64,000 nt of DNA. It comes from Chromobacterium haemolyticum. Its GTDB lineage: Bacteria > Pseudomonadota > Gammaproteobacteria > Burkholderiales > Chromobacteriaceae. Numbering within the stretch: the stretch's first letter is position 1; each line of letters opens with the position of its first letter. The stretch covers positions 62,001-126,000 of the forward strand of contig NZ_MUKU01000003.1 in assembly GCF_002081825.1 (NCBI RefSeq), given 5' to 3'. Both the position numbers and the translations under genes were made by a program. Shown here piece after piece: positions 42,026 to 52,178 of the stretch. Below the pieces are notes generated by a model. It searched no databases and was not told the DNA's origin. It saw only the letters and a program-made list of their open reading frames with translations.

Positions 42026-44736
42026 GCCTCGCCGCCCTCGTCCGCAGCCTCGACGCCGTCTTCGCCTTCCAGCGCGTCCGTCTCGTCGTCGCTATCGCCC
42101 TCGGCCACTTTCTCCAGGCCGATCAGCTGCTCGCCTTCGTCCAGATTGATCAGGCGCACGCCCTGAGCGGAACGGCCGGTTTCGCGCACTTCCGCCACCT
42201 TGGTGCGGATCAGCACGCCGCCGGTGGTGATCAGCATCACGTCGTCGGTTTCCTCCACCAGGCTGGCGGCCACCAGCTTGAAGCCGGTCTTGTCGGTCAG
42301 GTCCATGGCGATCACGCCCTGGGTGCCGCGGCTGGTCAGGCGGAAATCGCCGGTGCGGGTGCGCTTGCCGTAACCGCCGTTGCTGGCGGTCAGCACCATT
42401 TGGTCTTCGGAATTGGTCACCAGCAGGGAAATCAGCTTCTGGCCTTCGCCCAGCTTCATGCCGCGCACGCCTCTGGAAGTGCGCCCCATCGGCCGCACCT
42501 GGCTTTCGCTGAAGCGCACCGACTTGCCGGCATCGGAGAACAGCATCACCTGATCGCCCTCAACCGGCAGGCCGTCCTCGATCAGTTCGCCTTCGCCTAC
42601 TACGATGTCCTCTTCGACAATGACATCGTCATCCTCGTCGCCCTGGCCCGCCACGCTCTTGCCGCAGGTCAGCGCCACGCCTACCAGGTAGTTGCCCTCG
42701 TCCAGATTGATGGCGATGATGCCCGCCGCGCGCGGCTTGGAGAAGGCGCGCAACGGCGTCTTCTTCACGGTGCCGTCGGCGGTGGCCATGAACACGTACT
42801 GGTCGTCGCGGAACTCCTTGACCGGCAACAGCGCATTGATCTTCTCGCCCTCTTCCAGCGGCAGCACGTTGACCATGGGCTTGCCGCGGCTTTGGCGGCC
42901 GCCCTGCGGCAGGTCATAGACCTTGCGCCAGTAGCAGCGGCCGCGGCTGGAGAAGCACAGCACGAAGTCGTGGGTATTCGCCACGAACAGCGTGTCGATG
43001 AAATCGTTGTCCTTGGTGGCCGCCGCCTGCTTGCCTCGACCGCCGCGGCGCTGGGCGCTGTAGTCGTCGATGGGCTGCGCCTTGATGTAGCCGGTGTGGG
43101 AGATGGTCACCACCATGTCCTGCGGGGTGATCAGATCCTCGATGTTGATGTCGCCGCCGAAAGGCTCAATCTCGGAGCGGCGCGCGTCGCCGAACTGGGC
43201 GCGGATGGCAGCAAGCTCCTCGCCGATGATCTGGTTGATGCGTTCCGGCTTGGCCAGGATGTCCAGCAAGTCCAGAATCACCGCCATGATGTCGCGGTAT
43301 TCGGCGACGATCTTGTCCTGCTCCAGGCCGGTCAGGCGCTGCAAGCGCATTTCCAGAATCGCCTGGGCCTGGGCGTCGGACAAACGGTAGCCGCTGGCCT
43401 TGAGGCCGAACTCTTCCGCCAGTCCGTCCGGACGCGCCTTGTCCTGATCGACGCGGGACAGCATTTCCTCCACCAGCGGGGAGCGCCATTCGCGGCCCAT
43501 CAGCGCGACCTTGGCTTGCGGCGGGGTTTCCGACGCCTTGATCAACGCGATGATTTCATCGACGTTGGACAGCGCGACGGCCAGGCCTTCCAGGATGTGG
43601 CCGCGTTCGCGCGCCTTGCGCAGTTCGAAGATGGTCCGGCGGGTCACCACTTCGCGGCGGTGACGCAGGAACTCCACCAGGATCTGCTTCAGGTTCAGCA
43701 AGCGCGGCTGGCCGTCCACCAGCGCCACCATATTGATGCCGAAGCTGTCCTGCAGCTGGGTCAGCTTGTACAGGTGGTTGAGCACCACTTCCGGCATTTC
43801 GCCGCGCTTAAGCTCGATCACCACGCGCATGCCGGACTTGTCGGATTCATCGCGCAAGTCGGAAATGCCTTCGATCTGCTTGTCGCGCACCAGCTCGCCG
43901 ATGCGCTCCAGCAGGCGCGCCTTGTTCACCTGATACGGAATCTCGTCGACGATGATGGCCTGGCGGTCGCCCTTGCCGATGTCTTCGAAATGGACGCGCG
44001 CGCGCATGATCACGCGACCGCGGCCGGTGCGGTAGCCTTCCTTGACGCCGGCGGTGCCGTAGATAATGCCGGCCGTGGGGAAGTCCGGCGCCGGAATGAT
44101 GTCGATCAGCTCGTCAATGGTCAGTTCGCTGTTGGCCAGCAAGGCCAGGCAGGCATCCACCACCTCGTTGAGGTTGTGCGGCGGAATATTGGTGGCCATG
44201 CCCACGGCAATGCCGGAGGAGCCGTTGATCAGCAGATTGGGGATTTTGGCCGGAAGGATTAGCGGCTCGTGTTCGGAGCCGTCGTAGTTGGGACCGAAGT
44301 CCACGGTTTCCTTCTCGATGTCGGCCAGAAGCTCATGGGCGATGCGCGCCATGCGAATCTCGGTGTAACGCATTGCGGCGGCGTTGTCGCCGTCCACCGA
44401 ACCGAAGTTGCCCTGACCATCCACCAAGGGGTAGCGCAGCGAAAAGTCCTGCGCCAGGCGCACGATGGTGTCGTATACCGCGCTATCGCCGTGCGGGTGG
44501 TATTTACCGATCACGTCGCCAACGATACGCGCCGATTTTTTGTACGCGCGGTTCCAGTCGTTGGACAGCTCGTGCATGGCGTACAGCACCCGACGGTGCA
44601 CCGGCTTCAGACCATCTCGCACATCAGGCAAGGCGCGACCCACGATCACGCTCATCGCGTAATCCAGATAGGAACGGCGCATCTCCTCTTCGAGGCTGAT
44701 GGGGATGGTTTCCTTGGCGAACAGGTTATCGGTCAT
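42022..44736 (-). CDS. gyrA: DNA gyrase subunit A
   Basis: A 904-residue GyrA. The start at 44736 ([28 protein letters not shown]) is the family's normal start. Catalytic Tyr is residue 124 (AAMRYTEIR). The quinolone-resistance region [11 protein letters not shown] keeps the susceptible-type Ser85 and Asp89 (E. coli Ser83/Asp87). The GyrA box QRRGGRGK, which starts DNA wrapping, and the beta-pinwheel repeats of the C-terminal domain are present, ending in an acidic tail ([25 protein letters not shown]). With GyrB it introduces negative supercoils. It is coupled by overlap to two thioesterase genes. Confidence 0.97.
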   Translation of the reverse strand: MTDNLFAKETIPISLEEEMRRSYLDYAMSVIVGRALPDVRDGLKPVHRRVLYAMHELSNDWNRAYKKSARIVGDVIGKYHPHGDSAVYDTIVRLAQDFSLRYPLVDGQGNFGSVDGDNAAAMRYTEIRMARIAHELLADIEKETVDFGPNYDGSEHEPLILPAKIPNLLINGSSGIAVGMATNIPPHNLNEVVDACLALLANSELTIDELIDIIPAPDFPTAGIIYGTAGVKEGYRTGRGRVIMRARVHFEDIGKGDRQAIIVDEIPYQVNKARLLERIGELVRDKQIEGISDLRDESDKSGMRVVIELKRGEMPEVVLNHLYKLTQLQDSFGINMVALVDGQPRLLNLKQILVEFLRHRREVVTRRTIFELRKARERGHILEGLAVALSNVDEIIALIKASETPPQAKVALMGREWRSPLVEEMLSRVDQDKARPDGLAEEFGLKASGYRLSDAQAQAILEMRLQRLTGLEQDKIVAEYRDIMAVILDLLDILAKPERINQIIGEELAAIRAQFGDARRSEIEPFGGDINIEDLITPQDMVVTISHTGYIKAQPIDDYSAQRRGGRGKQAAATKDNDFIDTLFVANTHDFVLCFSSRGRCYWRKVYDLPQGGRQSRGKPMVNVLPLEEGEKINALLPVKEFRDDQYVFMATADGTVKKTPLRAFSKPRAAGIIAINLDEGNYLVGVALTCGKSVAGQGDEDDDVIVEEDIVVGEGELIEDGLPVEGDQVMLFSDAGKSVRFSESQVRPMGRTSRGVRGMKLGEGQKLISLLVTNSEDQMVLTASNGGYGKRTRTGDFRLTSRGTQGVIAMDLTDKTGFKLVAASLVEETDDVMLITTGGVLIRTKVAEVRETGRSAQGVRLINLDEGEQLIGLEKVAEGDSDDETDALEGEDGVEAADEGGEA

Positions 44737-44833
44737 AGTTTCTTGATTCGTAAGGATGAACAGGCCGCCCTGCGATTGCGGGTGCATTCACGCGCCCGCC
44801 GCAGGGCGGCCAGCATAGGTAATGACAGCTCGT

Positions 44834-44839
44834 ATTCTA
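44834..44839 (-). promoter_or_regulatory. Possible -10 element of gyrA
   Basis: On the minus strand TAGAAT (complement of 44834-44839) follows a TTGAAG about 15 bases upstream, ahead of a ~95-nt leader to gyrA. Spacing is short, so this is only a candidate. Confidence 0.35.
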
Positions 44840-44870
44840 TCACGAAACGGTCATCTTCAACCGACTTCCG

Positions 44871-46352
44871 TCAGTCCGGGCCGGGCTCTTCAGGCTCTTC
44901 CGCGCCCTCGTCTTCCATCGCGCCCAGTTTAAGATGCTGCTGTAATTGCTTGTTATTGCGCACCCCCAGCTTGCGCAAGCGCTCGGCGCTGGCCACCAGA
45001 TTTCCGCGGCCGCCGGACAACTGCTTCATCGCATCGCCAAAGCTGTCGCGAGCCACGTCCAACTGCTTGCCCAATTTTTCCAAATTGGCGGCGAAGCCGA
45101 CGAATTTGTCGTACATTGCCCCGCCCTGGCGGGCGATCTCCTGCGCGTTTTGGTTCTGGTATTCATAGCGCCAGATGCTGGCCACGGTGCGCAAGGTCGC
45201 CAGCAGGGTGCTGGGGCCGACGATCATGATGCGGCGTTCGAAAGCCTCGTTGAACAAGCTCATGTCCTGCTGCACCGCCAGCAGGTAGGCCGGCTCCACC
45301 GGAATGAACATGAACACGAAGTCCAGGGTGTTCAGCCGGTACAGGTCCTGGTAGCGCTTTTCCGACAGCGTGCGGATGTGATTGCGGATGGCCGCGACAT
45401 GGGCCTTCATTTCCGTCGCCCGTTCCGCCTCGTCCTCGGCGGCGGTGTAGCGCACATAGGCGTTCAGCGACACCTTGGAATCCACCACCAGTTGCTTGCC
45501 TTCCGGCAGGTCTATCACCACGTCCGGCTGGTAGCGACGGTTGCCGTCCTCGCCGGCCACCACGTCGGACACTTGCACCCGGTACTCGCGATCCTTCTGC
45601 AGGCCAGAGGTTTCCAGCACTCGCTCCAGCACCATCTCCCCCCAAGAGCCCTGCGCCTTGCTGCTGGCGCCGGTCAAGGCCTTGGTCAGCGCGATGGCGT
45701 CGTCGCCCAGCCGGCTGTTGAGCTCTTGCAAGCGCTTGAGCTCCGCCTCCAGCGACAAGCGCCCCTGGCTGTCTTTTTCATAACTGTCCTGCACCAGCTT
45801 GCCGAAATCCTGCAACCGCTGCTGCAAGGGCCCGAGCAGGTGACCGAGGTTCTGCTGATTTTGCTCGGTGAAGCGCTTAGCCTTCTCTTCCAGGATGTCC
45901 CCGGCCAAGGCCTTGAACTGTCCAGCCATGCTTTCGCGCGCTTCGGTCAGCAAGGCCAGCTTCTCGGCGTTCTGGCCGCGCTCCTGCTCCAGCAGCGTCA
46001 TCAGTTCCTGCTCGCGCGCAGTGAGCCGGGTCAACTCCGTGTTCAGTTGCTCCAAGCGTTCCGCCTGTCTGCCGCGCTGCTGACGCATATCTTCCAGTTG
46101 CTTGACATGCTCCTGCATCGCCGACCAATAGGCGGCGGCCTGCTGCTGAGCCTCCGCCAGCTTGGCTTCCTTATGCCGCGCCTCCTGCAACAACTCCTTG
46201 GCGCTTTCCAGCTGCGCTGTCTGCGTGGCTAGGCGTTGCATCCAATCCTGTAACTCCAACTCGCGCCGGCGCGCGCCCATGATCCTGGCTGCGGCCCAGC
46301 CTCCCAAACCCGCGACCAGCGCAGCCAATATCGCTACCAACGGCATGCTCAT
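44871..46352 (-). CDS. rmuC: DNA recombination protein RmuC
   Basis: A 493-residue RmuC: an N-terminal membrane anchor (MSMPLVAILAALVAGLGGWAAARIMG), a long coiled coil (residues ~30-180) and the conserved nuclease-like domain (WGEMVLERVLETSGLQKDREYRVQ, RRYQPDVVIDLPEGKQLVVDSKVSLNAY, DFVFMFIPVEPAYLLA, IMIVGPSTLLATLRTVASIWRYE). The start at 46352 overlaps the stop codon of the small membrane protein by four bases and has GGAGA upstream, so the more upstream ATG at 46367 is unlikely. RmuC limits DNA inversions at short repeats in E. coli. It is the last gene of a repair operon with recJ. Confidence 0.94.
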   Translation of the reverse strand: MSMPLVAILAALVAGLGGWAAARIMGARRRELELQDWMQRLATQTAQLESAKELLQEARHKEAKLAEAQQQAAAYWSAMQEHVKQLEDMRQQRGRQAERLEQLNTELTRLTAREQELMTLLEQERGQNAEKLALLTEARESMAGQFKALAGDILEEKAKRFTEQNQQNLGHLLGPLQQRLQDFGKLVQDSYEKDSQGRLSLEAELKRLQELNSRLGDDAIALTKALTGASSKAQGSWGEMVLERVLETSGLQKDREYRVQVSDVVAGEDGNRRYQPDVVIDLPEGKQLVVDSKVSLNAYVRYTAAEDEAERATEMKAHVAAIRNHIRTLSEKRYQDLYRLNTLDFVFMFIPVEPAYLLAVQQDMSLFNEAFERRIMIVGPSTLLATLRTVASIWRYEYQNQNAQEIARQGGAMYDKFVGFAANLEKLGKQLDVARDSFGDAMKQLSGGRGNLVASAERLRKLGVRNNKQLQQHLKLGAMEDEGAEEPEEPGPD

Positions 46353-46645
46353 TGCCGGGCTCTCCATAAATGAATTAAAGCGGCGCTCCAGAACAACAAG
46401 GCCAGCGCGAGAAACACACCGAATAGCTGCAAAGGCTCACGCCAGACGGCTTCGGCCGGGGCGAGCCACACGCAAACGCTGAAAACCACGGCAAGAACGC
46501 CGCTACCCCATTTGAGCGCCGCGCCGAACCGCCCCCTGCTCAACACTCCCCAGGCCATCAGCAAGAGCAGGATGGCCAACACCAGCGGCCAAGCGAGCCA
46601 GGCCAGCAGCCACGCCAACTCCCAGAGCGCAAGATCGTTAAACAC
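46349..46645 (-). CDS. Small membrane protein between recJ and rmuC
   Basis: 98 residues, GTG start at 46645 overlapping the recJ stop codon by eight bases, with AAGGGA inside recJ as ribosome site. It overlaps rmuC by four bases. Three hydrophobic helices: LAWLLAWLAWPLVLAILLLLMAWGVL, WGSGVLAVVFSVCVWLAP and LQLFGVFLALALLFWSAALIHL. I do not recognise the family. The double overlap argues that it is genuinely translated and might serve the RmuC membrane anchor or simply ride in the operon. Confidence 0.7.
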   Translation of the reverse strand: MFNDLALWELAWLLAWLAWPLVLAILLLLMAWGVLSRGRFGAALKWGSGVLAVVFSVCVWLAPAEAVWREPLQLFGVFLALALLFWSAALIHLWRARQ

Positions 46646-48353
46646 CCAATCCCTTCCGCTCCAGGTCCGCCTCCGCCCAGTGCTGCAAATACACTTGCAA
46701 CTCCTTGCGGCCCTGCCACTCGTTGGCGATCAGCTGGTACACCGCATCGACATTGTCCGGCAGCCACTCCACCTGATTGAACAGCATGGCGTCGAACTCC
46801 TCGCCGTCGCGCGCCAGCCGCAGCTTCAGGTGCTTGTCGCCGACTACGCGCTGGCTCATCACCGCGAAACGGTCGTGAAAATACGGCACCGGGAAGCCCT
46901 GGCCCCACACCTCGGCCGCCAATTGCTCGGCGAAGGCCAGGTTCAATTCGCGCGGCGCCAGGCTGCCGTCGGTTTCTATGGTGCGGGTCAGATGGCGCTC
47001 CTCCAACAACTCGCGCGCCACTGCCTCGAAGGCGCGCTGAAATTCGTCGAAGCGAGTCTGTTGCAGGCTTAGGCCGGCCGCCATCGCATGGCCGCCGAAC
47101 TTGAGAATCAGGCCGGGATGGCGCTTGAACACCAGGTCCAGCGCGTCGCGCAGATGGAAGCCGGGAATCGAGCGACCGGAACCCTTAATCTCTCCGTTGT
47201 CGCCGGGCGCGAACACGATGGCCGGCCGGTGGAAGCGCTCCTTGAGCCGGGAAGCGACGATGCCGACCACGCCCTGATGCCAGTCGTCGCGGAACAGGCT
47301 TAGCGTATAACGGTTGTCGGCGTCGATGCCGGACAGCGCCGCCAGCGCCTCGTCCTGCATGCCGTGTTCTATGCTGCGCCGCTCGCGGTTGAGCTGATCC
47401 AGCTGCTGCGCCAGCCGCTGCGCCTGCTCCTCGTTGCCGGACAGCAGGCAGGCGATGCCCAGGCTCATATCGTCCAGCCGGCCGGCGGCGTTCAGACGCG
47501 GGCCCAGCGTGAAGCCCAGATCAAAAGTGTTGGCCTTGTAATGGGCGCGACCGGCGACGCGGAACAAGGCGGCGATGCCCGGCGCCATGCGGCCGGCGCG
47601 CATGCGTTTGAGGCCGTTTTCCACCAGGGTGCGATTGTTCCGGTCCAGCCGCACCACGTCGGCCACCGTGCCCAGCGCCACATAATCCAGCAGTTCTCCC
47701 AGATTGGGCTGACTACGCTCGTCAAACACCCCGCGCCGGCGCATTTCGGCGCGCAGCGCCAGCAACACGTAGAACATCACCCCTACGCCGGCCAGGTTCT
47801 TGGACGGAAATTCGCAGCCGGGCTGATTGGGGTTGACGATCAAGGCCTCAGGCAGCACATCGCCGGGCAAGTGGTGATCGGTGACCAGCACTTCGATGCC
47901 GCGCGCCTTGGCGGCGAGCACGCCGTCCACGCTGGCGATGCCGTTGTCCACGGTGACGATGATGTCCGGGTTTTGACGCGCGGCCAGCTCAACGATCTCC
48001 GGGGTCAGGCCGTAACCGTACTCAAAGCGGTTGGGCACGATGAAATCCACGCGCGCGCCCAGCATGGACAAGCCCTTGACCGCCACCGCGCAGGCGGTGG
48101 CGCCATCGGCGTCGTAATCCGCCACCACCAACAGGCGTTGACGGCCGGCGATGGCGTCGGCCAGGCGCTCCGCCATCGGCTGGATGTTTTTCAGGTTTTG
48201 ATAAGGCAGCAAGGCCTTGAGGCCGTAATCCAGCTCGGCGCAGTCGCAAATGCCGCGCGCGGCGTACAGCCTCGCCATCAACGGGCTCAAGCCCTGGCGC
48301 AGCAATTGTTCGTGAGTGTCGACGGGAATGCTTCGGGAAACGATTTGGGACAT
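46638..48353 (-). CDS. recJ: Single-stranded-DNA-specific exonuclease RecJ
   Basis: A 571-residue RecJ of the DHH phosphoesterase superfamily. Metal-binding motifs occur in order: VVADYDADGATACA (motif I), DIIVTVDNGIAS (II), VLVTDHHLPGD (DHH, III), NPNQPGCEFPSKNLAGVGVMFYVL (IV), then LNAAGRLDDMSLGI and the DHHA1 region with GHAMAAGLSL. It degrades single-stranded DNA 5' to 3' in RecF-pathway recombination and mismatch repair. It lies six bases after the 335-residue gene upstream and overlaps the small membrane protein downstream. Confidence 0.96.
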   Translation of the reverse strand: MSQIVSRSIPVDTHEQLLRQGLSPLMARLYAARGICDCAELDYGLKALLPYQNLKNIQPMAERLADAIAGRQRLLVVADYDADGATACAVAVKGLSMLGARVDFIVPNRFEYGYGLTPEIVELAARQNPDIIVTVDNGIASVDGVLAAKARGIEVLVTDHHLPGDVLPEALIVNPNQPGCEFPSKNLAGVGVMFYVLLALRAEMRRRGVFDERSQPNLGELLDYVALGTVADVVRLDRNNRTLVENGLKRMRAGRMAPGIAALFRVAGRAHYKANTFDLGFTLGPRLNAAGRLDDMSLGIACLLSGNEEQAQRLAQQLDQLNRERRSIEHGMQDEALAALSGIDADNRYTLSLFRDDWHQGVVGIVASRLKERFHRPAIVFAPGDNGEIKGSGRSIPGFHLRDALDLVFKRHPGLILKFGGHAMAAGLSLQQTRFDEFQRAFEAVARELLEERHLTRTIETDGSLAPRELNLAFAEQLAAEVWGQGFPVPYFHDRFAVMSQRVVGDKHLKLRLARDGEEFDAMLFNQVEWLPDNVDAVYQLIANEWQGRKELQVYLQHWAEADLERKGLGV

Positions 48354-48359
48354 GTTTTC

Positions 48360-49367
48360 TCAATACAAGGCGGACAACGGCAGCGGCCGCTTCCAGAATT
48401 TCCACAGGTCGTTGCGACGCACTTTCAGCTCCAGTCCGCTGGGGCCGTGCGCGCGCAAGACCAGGCTGTCGATCCGGCCCTGGCGCAGCGCCTGCAGCAA
48501 GGGAGCGAACCAATCGCGCTCCAGGCGCTGCAGCGCTTCGCGCCAGCCCCAGGCGTCGCGGTACTGCGCCGCCGCCTGCAAGGCGTCCAGCGCCAGCAGA
48601 CTGTCGCGGCCGCCGGCCTGATCGACGAAGCCGGCGAAGTCGTAAGGCGCCGGCAGACACGGCGCGCCGGCCTCGGCCGCGATCCAGCCCAGCCAATCCT
48701 CGTCGGCGAACACCTGTTCCGCCGGCTCGCGCCAGCCCGGCTCTACGCCCCCGCCCCACAGCCATAAGCTGTTGACGCCGAGTTCGCCGCGCGCCTCGCG
48801 CTCATCGTTCAGCGGATGGGCGTACAGCAGCATCTGCAATTCATTCAGCAGCCGGCTCCAGTCCAGGCCGCGCTCGCCCTGCGGCAAATGCGCGTTGATG
48901 TCCTCGCCCACCACGTCCGGCAGCGGGCTGAAGCTGGCCGCCGCCGGCGCGTCCAGTTGCAACAGCCAGCGCCCCGGCTCCAGCGGGTGAATACGCCAGC
49001 CGTCGTCGGCGAAATGGCGGTTCGCCGCATCGGCCAAGGTCTCTGCCTCGGCCTGGCTCAAGCTCATCACGCCGATATCAGCCAGCAAGGCGCGGTCGCG
49101 GTCCACCCGCACATGCACCGGATCGGCCAGCAGCCAATCCCCCTGCTCCGCCGGCAAGCCGGCCTGGCGCGCCCGCAGCCTCGCCAGGCCGGCCGCTGAA
49201 CCGCGCCACGGCGCGGCCAAGAGTTCGCTCAGCGCGGCAGGTCCGGCGGCGCGCTCGCCCTGACCCAACAAGCGCTGCAGGGCGGGGAGTTCCAGGCCCT
49301 TGCACACATCGGCGCCGTCGTGGCCGTCCAGCCAAAGCAGACCGGGCAACAACAATGTCAATTTCAT
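48360..49367 (-). CDS. Conserved protein of unknown function upstream of recJ
   Basis: 335 residues with no signal peptide despite a hydrophobic opening ([22 protein letters not shown]). Conserved-looking stretches are [75 protein letters not shown] and a C-terminal [17 protein letters not shown]. Homologues next to recJ in Neisseriales are sometimes labelled phosphoglycerate mutase-like, but the phosphoglycerate mutase active-site motifs are not evident, so I leave function open. First gene of the recJ operon, six bases upstream of recJ. Confidence 0.75.
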   Translation of the reverse strand: MKLTLLLPGLLWLDGHDGADVCKGLELPALQRLLGQGERAAGPAALSELLAAPWRGSAAGLARLRARQAGLPAEQGDWLLADPVHVRVDRDRALLADIGVMSLSQAEAETLADAANRHFADDGWRIHPLEPGRWLLQLDAPAAASFSPLPDVVGEDINAHLPQGERGLDWSRLLNELQMLLYAHPLNDEREARGELGVNSLWLWGGGVEPGWREPAEQVFADEDWLGWIAAEAGAPCLPAPYDFAGFVDQAGGRDSLLALDALQAAAQYRDAWGWREALQRLERDWFAPLLQALRQGRIDSLVLRAHGPSGLELKVRRNDLWKFWKRPLPLSALY

Positions 49368-49474
49368 TTATCGCTACACATGGATGACGAGATCGAAGTA
49401 ATATCAAAGCCTTGCGAAAACGCCCTGGCATGGGCGCCGGGTGAAATCAGGCGGATAGCATCCGGAATCGCGGC

Positions 49475-49480
49475 TATAAT
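49475..49480 (+). promoter_or_regulatory. Perfect TATAAT -10 upstream of the M23 peptidase gene
   Basis: TATAAT at 49475-49480 lies ~128 bases before the peptidase start in the 240-bp divergent spacer. The -35 region (around 49452-49458) is weak, so an activator may be needed. Confidence 0.5.
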
Positions 49481-49607
49481 TTACAGTTTGCACAGGAACT
49501 TATGCCGCGCAAGCTCCCCAAATGTTGAGACGCGGCCGCAAGGCCTGTGATTGGCAAATACGGAATTTACATAAGGTTGGCTCATGGCCAGCCTTTTATA
49601 GTGAACG

Positions 49608-50942
49608 ATGGATTATCGCAAACTGCTACATATCCCGCAAAAATGCTTCCACAAGCTGATGAACCATCATCTGAGCTTGATCGGCGCGGCCGCCTCCCTG
49701 CCCTTGTTCGGCATGGCCACCGCCTTCGCCGTGGCTCAGAACGGCGCCCAGCCCACCAAGCCGGAAGTTTTGCAAAAAGAAGTGACCGAGCAACTGACCC
49801 TGCCGGCTTTTTCCTTCAACGAGAGCGCCACCCGTTACTGGCGCGACGAGGCGATCCAGCGCGGCGACACCATTGCCCGCGTGTTGAACCGGCTGGGCAT
49901 CCGCGACAGCGAAGCCAACCGCTTCCTGCACTCCAGCCCCTTGTCCAAGGACCTGCTCAAGCTGAAGACCGGCGCCACGCTGTCGGTGCAAACCAATGAT
50001 CTGGGCGAACTCTTCGGCCTGCGCTTCCTCAATGACGACGAGAACGGCGAACAGGTGCTGGTGGCCATAGAAAAGGTCAAAGGCGAATGGCAGGCCAGCG
50101 CCGACCCTATCGCCACCGAGGCGGTGCAGACGGTGCGCTCACTGCTGATCACCCGCTCGGTCGGCGCCGCGCTGGCCAAGGCCCAGGTGCCGCGCGACAT
50201 CCGCGCCCAGCTGACGGAAATCTTCGCCGATCAGTTCAACATCAACTCCCTGGGCAAGGGCGACCGCATCAATCTGGTGTACGAAACCCTGCTTTACAAC
50301 GGCGCGCCCATCGCCGCCGGCAACCTGCTGGCGGTGGAAATCCTGCGCTCCGGCAAGCTGCACCAAGCCTTCTACTTTGCCCACGACAGCGAATCCGGCG
50401 CCTATTACGACGCGCAGGGCAAGCCGATCAAACAGGGTTTCAGCCACCAGCCGGTAGCCAACGCCCGCATCAGCTCCGGCTTCGGCTTCCGCAAGCACCC
50501 GATACTGCGCTCCTTGCGCCTGCATTCCGGCGTGGACTACGCCGCCGCCACCGGCACCCCCATCATTGCCCCCGCCGACGGCACCATGGTCAAGGTGGAG
50601 CGCCAAAACGGCTATGGCAATATGGTGGAAATCCGCCACAATCAGAAAATGACCACCTTGTACGCGCACATGAGCCGCTTCGCCCCAGGCGCCCGCTCCG
50701 GCAAGAGCGTCAAGGCAGGCGAGGTGATAGGCTATGTCGGCAGCACCGGCCGCTCCACCGGCCCGCATCTGCACTTTGAAGTGCGGATCAACGGCCAGGC
50801 GGTGGACCCGGCCACCAACGCCTTGCCGACACCGGGCTTGAGCGCCACTCAGCTGGCCGAATTCAAATCCGGCAACCAGCCGCTGACCGCGCACCTGAAA
50901 CTGCTGCGCGAGCTGCCCACCAACATCGCATTGCTAGACTGA
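49608..50942 (+). CDS. M23-family peptidoglycan endopeptidase (MepM-like)
   Basis: 444 residues: an N-terminal membrane anchor or signal (LIGAAASLPLFGMATAFAVA), an OapA/LysM-like region (WRDEAIQRGDTIARVLNRLGI) and a second domain, then a C-terminal LytM (M23) peptidase with the complete zinc site: HxxxD in LRLHSGVDYAA and HLHFEVR, plus NGYGNMVEIRHNQKMTTLYAHMSRF. It would cut peptide crosslinks of peptidoglycan in the periplasm. anmK, a murein recycling gene, overlaps its stop codon, a typical pairing in betaproteobacteria. Confidence 0.92.
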   Translation: MDYRKLLHIPQKCFHKLMNHHLSLIGAAASLPLFGMATAFAVAQNGAQPTKPEVLQKEVTEQLTLPAFSFNESATRYWRDEAIQRGDTIARVLNRLGIRDSEANRFLHSSPLSKDLLKLKTGATLSVQTNDLGELFGLRFLNDDENGEQVLVAIEKVKGEWQASADPIATEAVQTVRSLLITRSVGAALAKAQVPRDIRAQLTEIFADQFNINSLGKGDRINLVYETLLYNGAPIAAGNLLAVEILRSGKLHQAFYFAHDSESGAYYDAQGKPIKQGFSHQPVANARISSGFGFRKHPILRSLRLHSGVDYAAATGTPIIAPADGTMVKVERQNGYGNMVEIRHNQKMTTLYAHMSRFAPGARSGKSVKAGEVIGYVGSTGRSTGPHLHFEVRINGQAVDPATNALPTPGLSATQLAEFKSGNQPLTAHLKLLRELPTNIALLD

Positions 50943-52039
50943 TGAATCAACGCTTGATCGGACTGATGTCCGGCACCAGCCTGGACGGCGTCGATGCCGT
51001 GCTGGTGCGCTTCGATGAACAAGGCGCGCTCCGCGTCGAAGCCGACTACTTCGTCGCCTACCCGCCGCGACTGCGCGAACAGGCGCTGGCGCTGCAGGCG
51101 ATCGGCGACAATGAGCTGGATCGCGCGGCGCGGCTGGCCAATGAATTGGCCGAGCTCTACGCCCAAGCTGTCAACGGCCTGCTGGCCGCTGAGGAGCTGA
51201 AACCGGCGGACATCGCCGCCGTCGCCAGCCACGGCCAAACCATACGCCACGCGCCGGACGCCGGCTACACCTGGCAAATAGGCAATATGGCCCGCCTTGC
51301 CGAGCTGACCCACATCGACGTGATCGCCGATTTCCGCAGCCGCGACCTGGCCGCCGGCGGTCAGGGCGCGCCTCTGGTGCCGGCCTTCCATCAGGCGGTG
51401 TTTGGCGCGCCGGAGCAAAACCGGGTGATCCTGAACATCGGCGGCATCAGCAACCTGACCCGCCTCCACCCTAACCAAGCGGTGATCGGCTTCGACTGCG
51501 GCCCCGGCAATATGCTGATGGACGCCTGGTGCCTGCGCCATCAGGGCCAGCCTTACGACGCCGACGGTCAATGGGCGGAGCAAGGCGCGGTGGAGTCCTC
51601 GCTGCTGCAGGCGCTGCTGGACGAACCCTTCTTCCGCCAGCCCCCGCCCAAGAGCACTGGTCGCGATCTGTTCGACCTGCCTTGGCTTGAACAAAAACTG
51701 CTGGGCCGCCATGTGCCCGCCGTCGACGTGCAAGCCACGCTGCTGGAGCTGAGCGCGCGCGGCATCGCCCAGGCCGTCACCCTGCATTGCCCGACGAACC
51801 AGACTGTCTTCGTTTGCGGCGGCGGCGCGCGCAACGGCGCGCTGATGCGCCGACTGGCCGCCTTGCTGCCTGAACAAAGCATCGCCGGCACCGCCGCGCT
51901 GGGCCTGCCCGAACACCAAGTCGAGGCCGCCGCCTTCGCCTGGCTGGGCTGGCGCTTCCTGCGCCGCCTGGCCGGCAACCTGCCGGAAGTGACCGGCGCC
52001 GCCGGCGGACGCGTGCTCGGCGCGCTCTATCCCAAGTAA
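50942..52039 (+). CDS. anmK: Anhydro-N-acetylmuramic acid kinase
   Basis: A 365-residue sugar kinase. Motifs: LIGLMSGTSLDGVDAVLV (phosphate loop), SHGQTIRHAPDAGYTWQIG, DFRSRDLAAGGQGAPLVPAFH, LNIGGISNLT, GFDCGPGNMLMDAW and FVCGGGARNGALMRRL. It opens the 1,6-anhydro ring of anhMurNAc and phosphorylates it, giving MurNAc-6-phosphate for cell wall recycling. The start overlaps the endopeptidase stop (TGATG). A miniature repeat follows the gene. Confidence 0.96.
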   Translation: MNQRLIGLMSGTSLDGVDAVLVRFDEQGALRVEADYFVAYPPRLREQALALQAIGDNELDRAARLANELAELYAQAVNGLLAAEELKPADIAAVASHGQTIRHAPDAGYTWQIGNMARLAELTHIDVIADFRSRDLAAGGQGAPLVPAFHQAVFGAPEQNRVILNIGGISNLTRLHPNQAVIGFDCGPGNMLMDAWCLRHQGQPYDADGQWAEQGAVESSLLQALLDEPFFRQPPPKSTGRDLFDLPWLEQKLLGRHVPAVDVQATLLELSARGIAQAVTLHCPTNQTVFVCGGGARNGALMRRLAALLPEQSIAGTAALGLPEHQVEAAAFAWLGWRFLRRLAGNLPEVTGAAGGRVLGALYPK

Positions 52040-52045
52040 GCGTCT

Positions 52046-52101
52046 CAAAGCCTGTTCAAAGTCTTGTGTGCAAACACGATGGACTTTGAACAGAGTCTCT
52101 A
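52046..52101. repeat. Miniature derivative of the inverted repeat element, copy F
   Basis: Only the two ends of the element remain: cctgttcaaagtc and gactttgaacag form a 12-bp stem with a ~22-nt loop. It resembles an internally deleted copy (compare the ends of copy A). It lies 7 bases after anmK and could work as a hairpin at the transcript end. Confidence 0.6.
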
Positions 52102-52145
52102 AAGGGAACGCCATCAAGTCTTGTCAGCAAAGCTGAATACATTCC

Positions 52146-52178
52146 GACACGCTTAAACCGGGCGTGTCAGGCTATAAT
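52146..52178 (+). promoter_or_regulatory. ftsK promoter with overlapping inverted repeat
   Basis: TATAAT (52173-52178) is a perfect -10 box, 31 bases before the ftsK start. The -35 region (around 52150) is covered by an inverted repeat gacacgc/gcgtgtc (52146-52152 and 52162-52168), which may be a repressor or activator site. Confidence 0.5.

Noticed and set aside
48360-49367. Phosphoglycerate mutase label for the gene upstream of recJ
   Set aside because: The alkaline-phosphatase-type metal motifs of cofactor-independent phosphoglycerate mutase and the RHG motif of the cofactor-dependent type are not visible.
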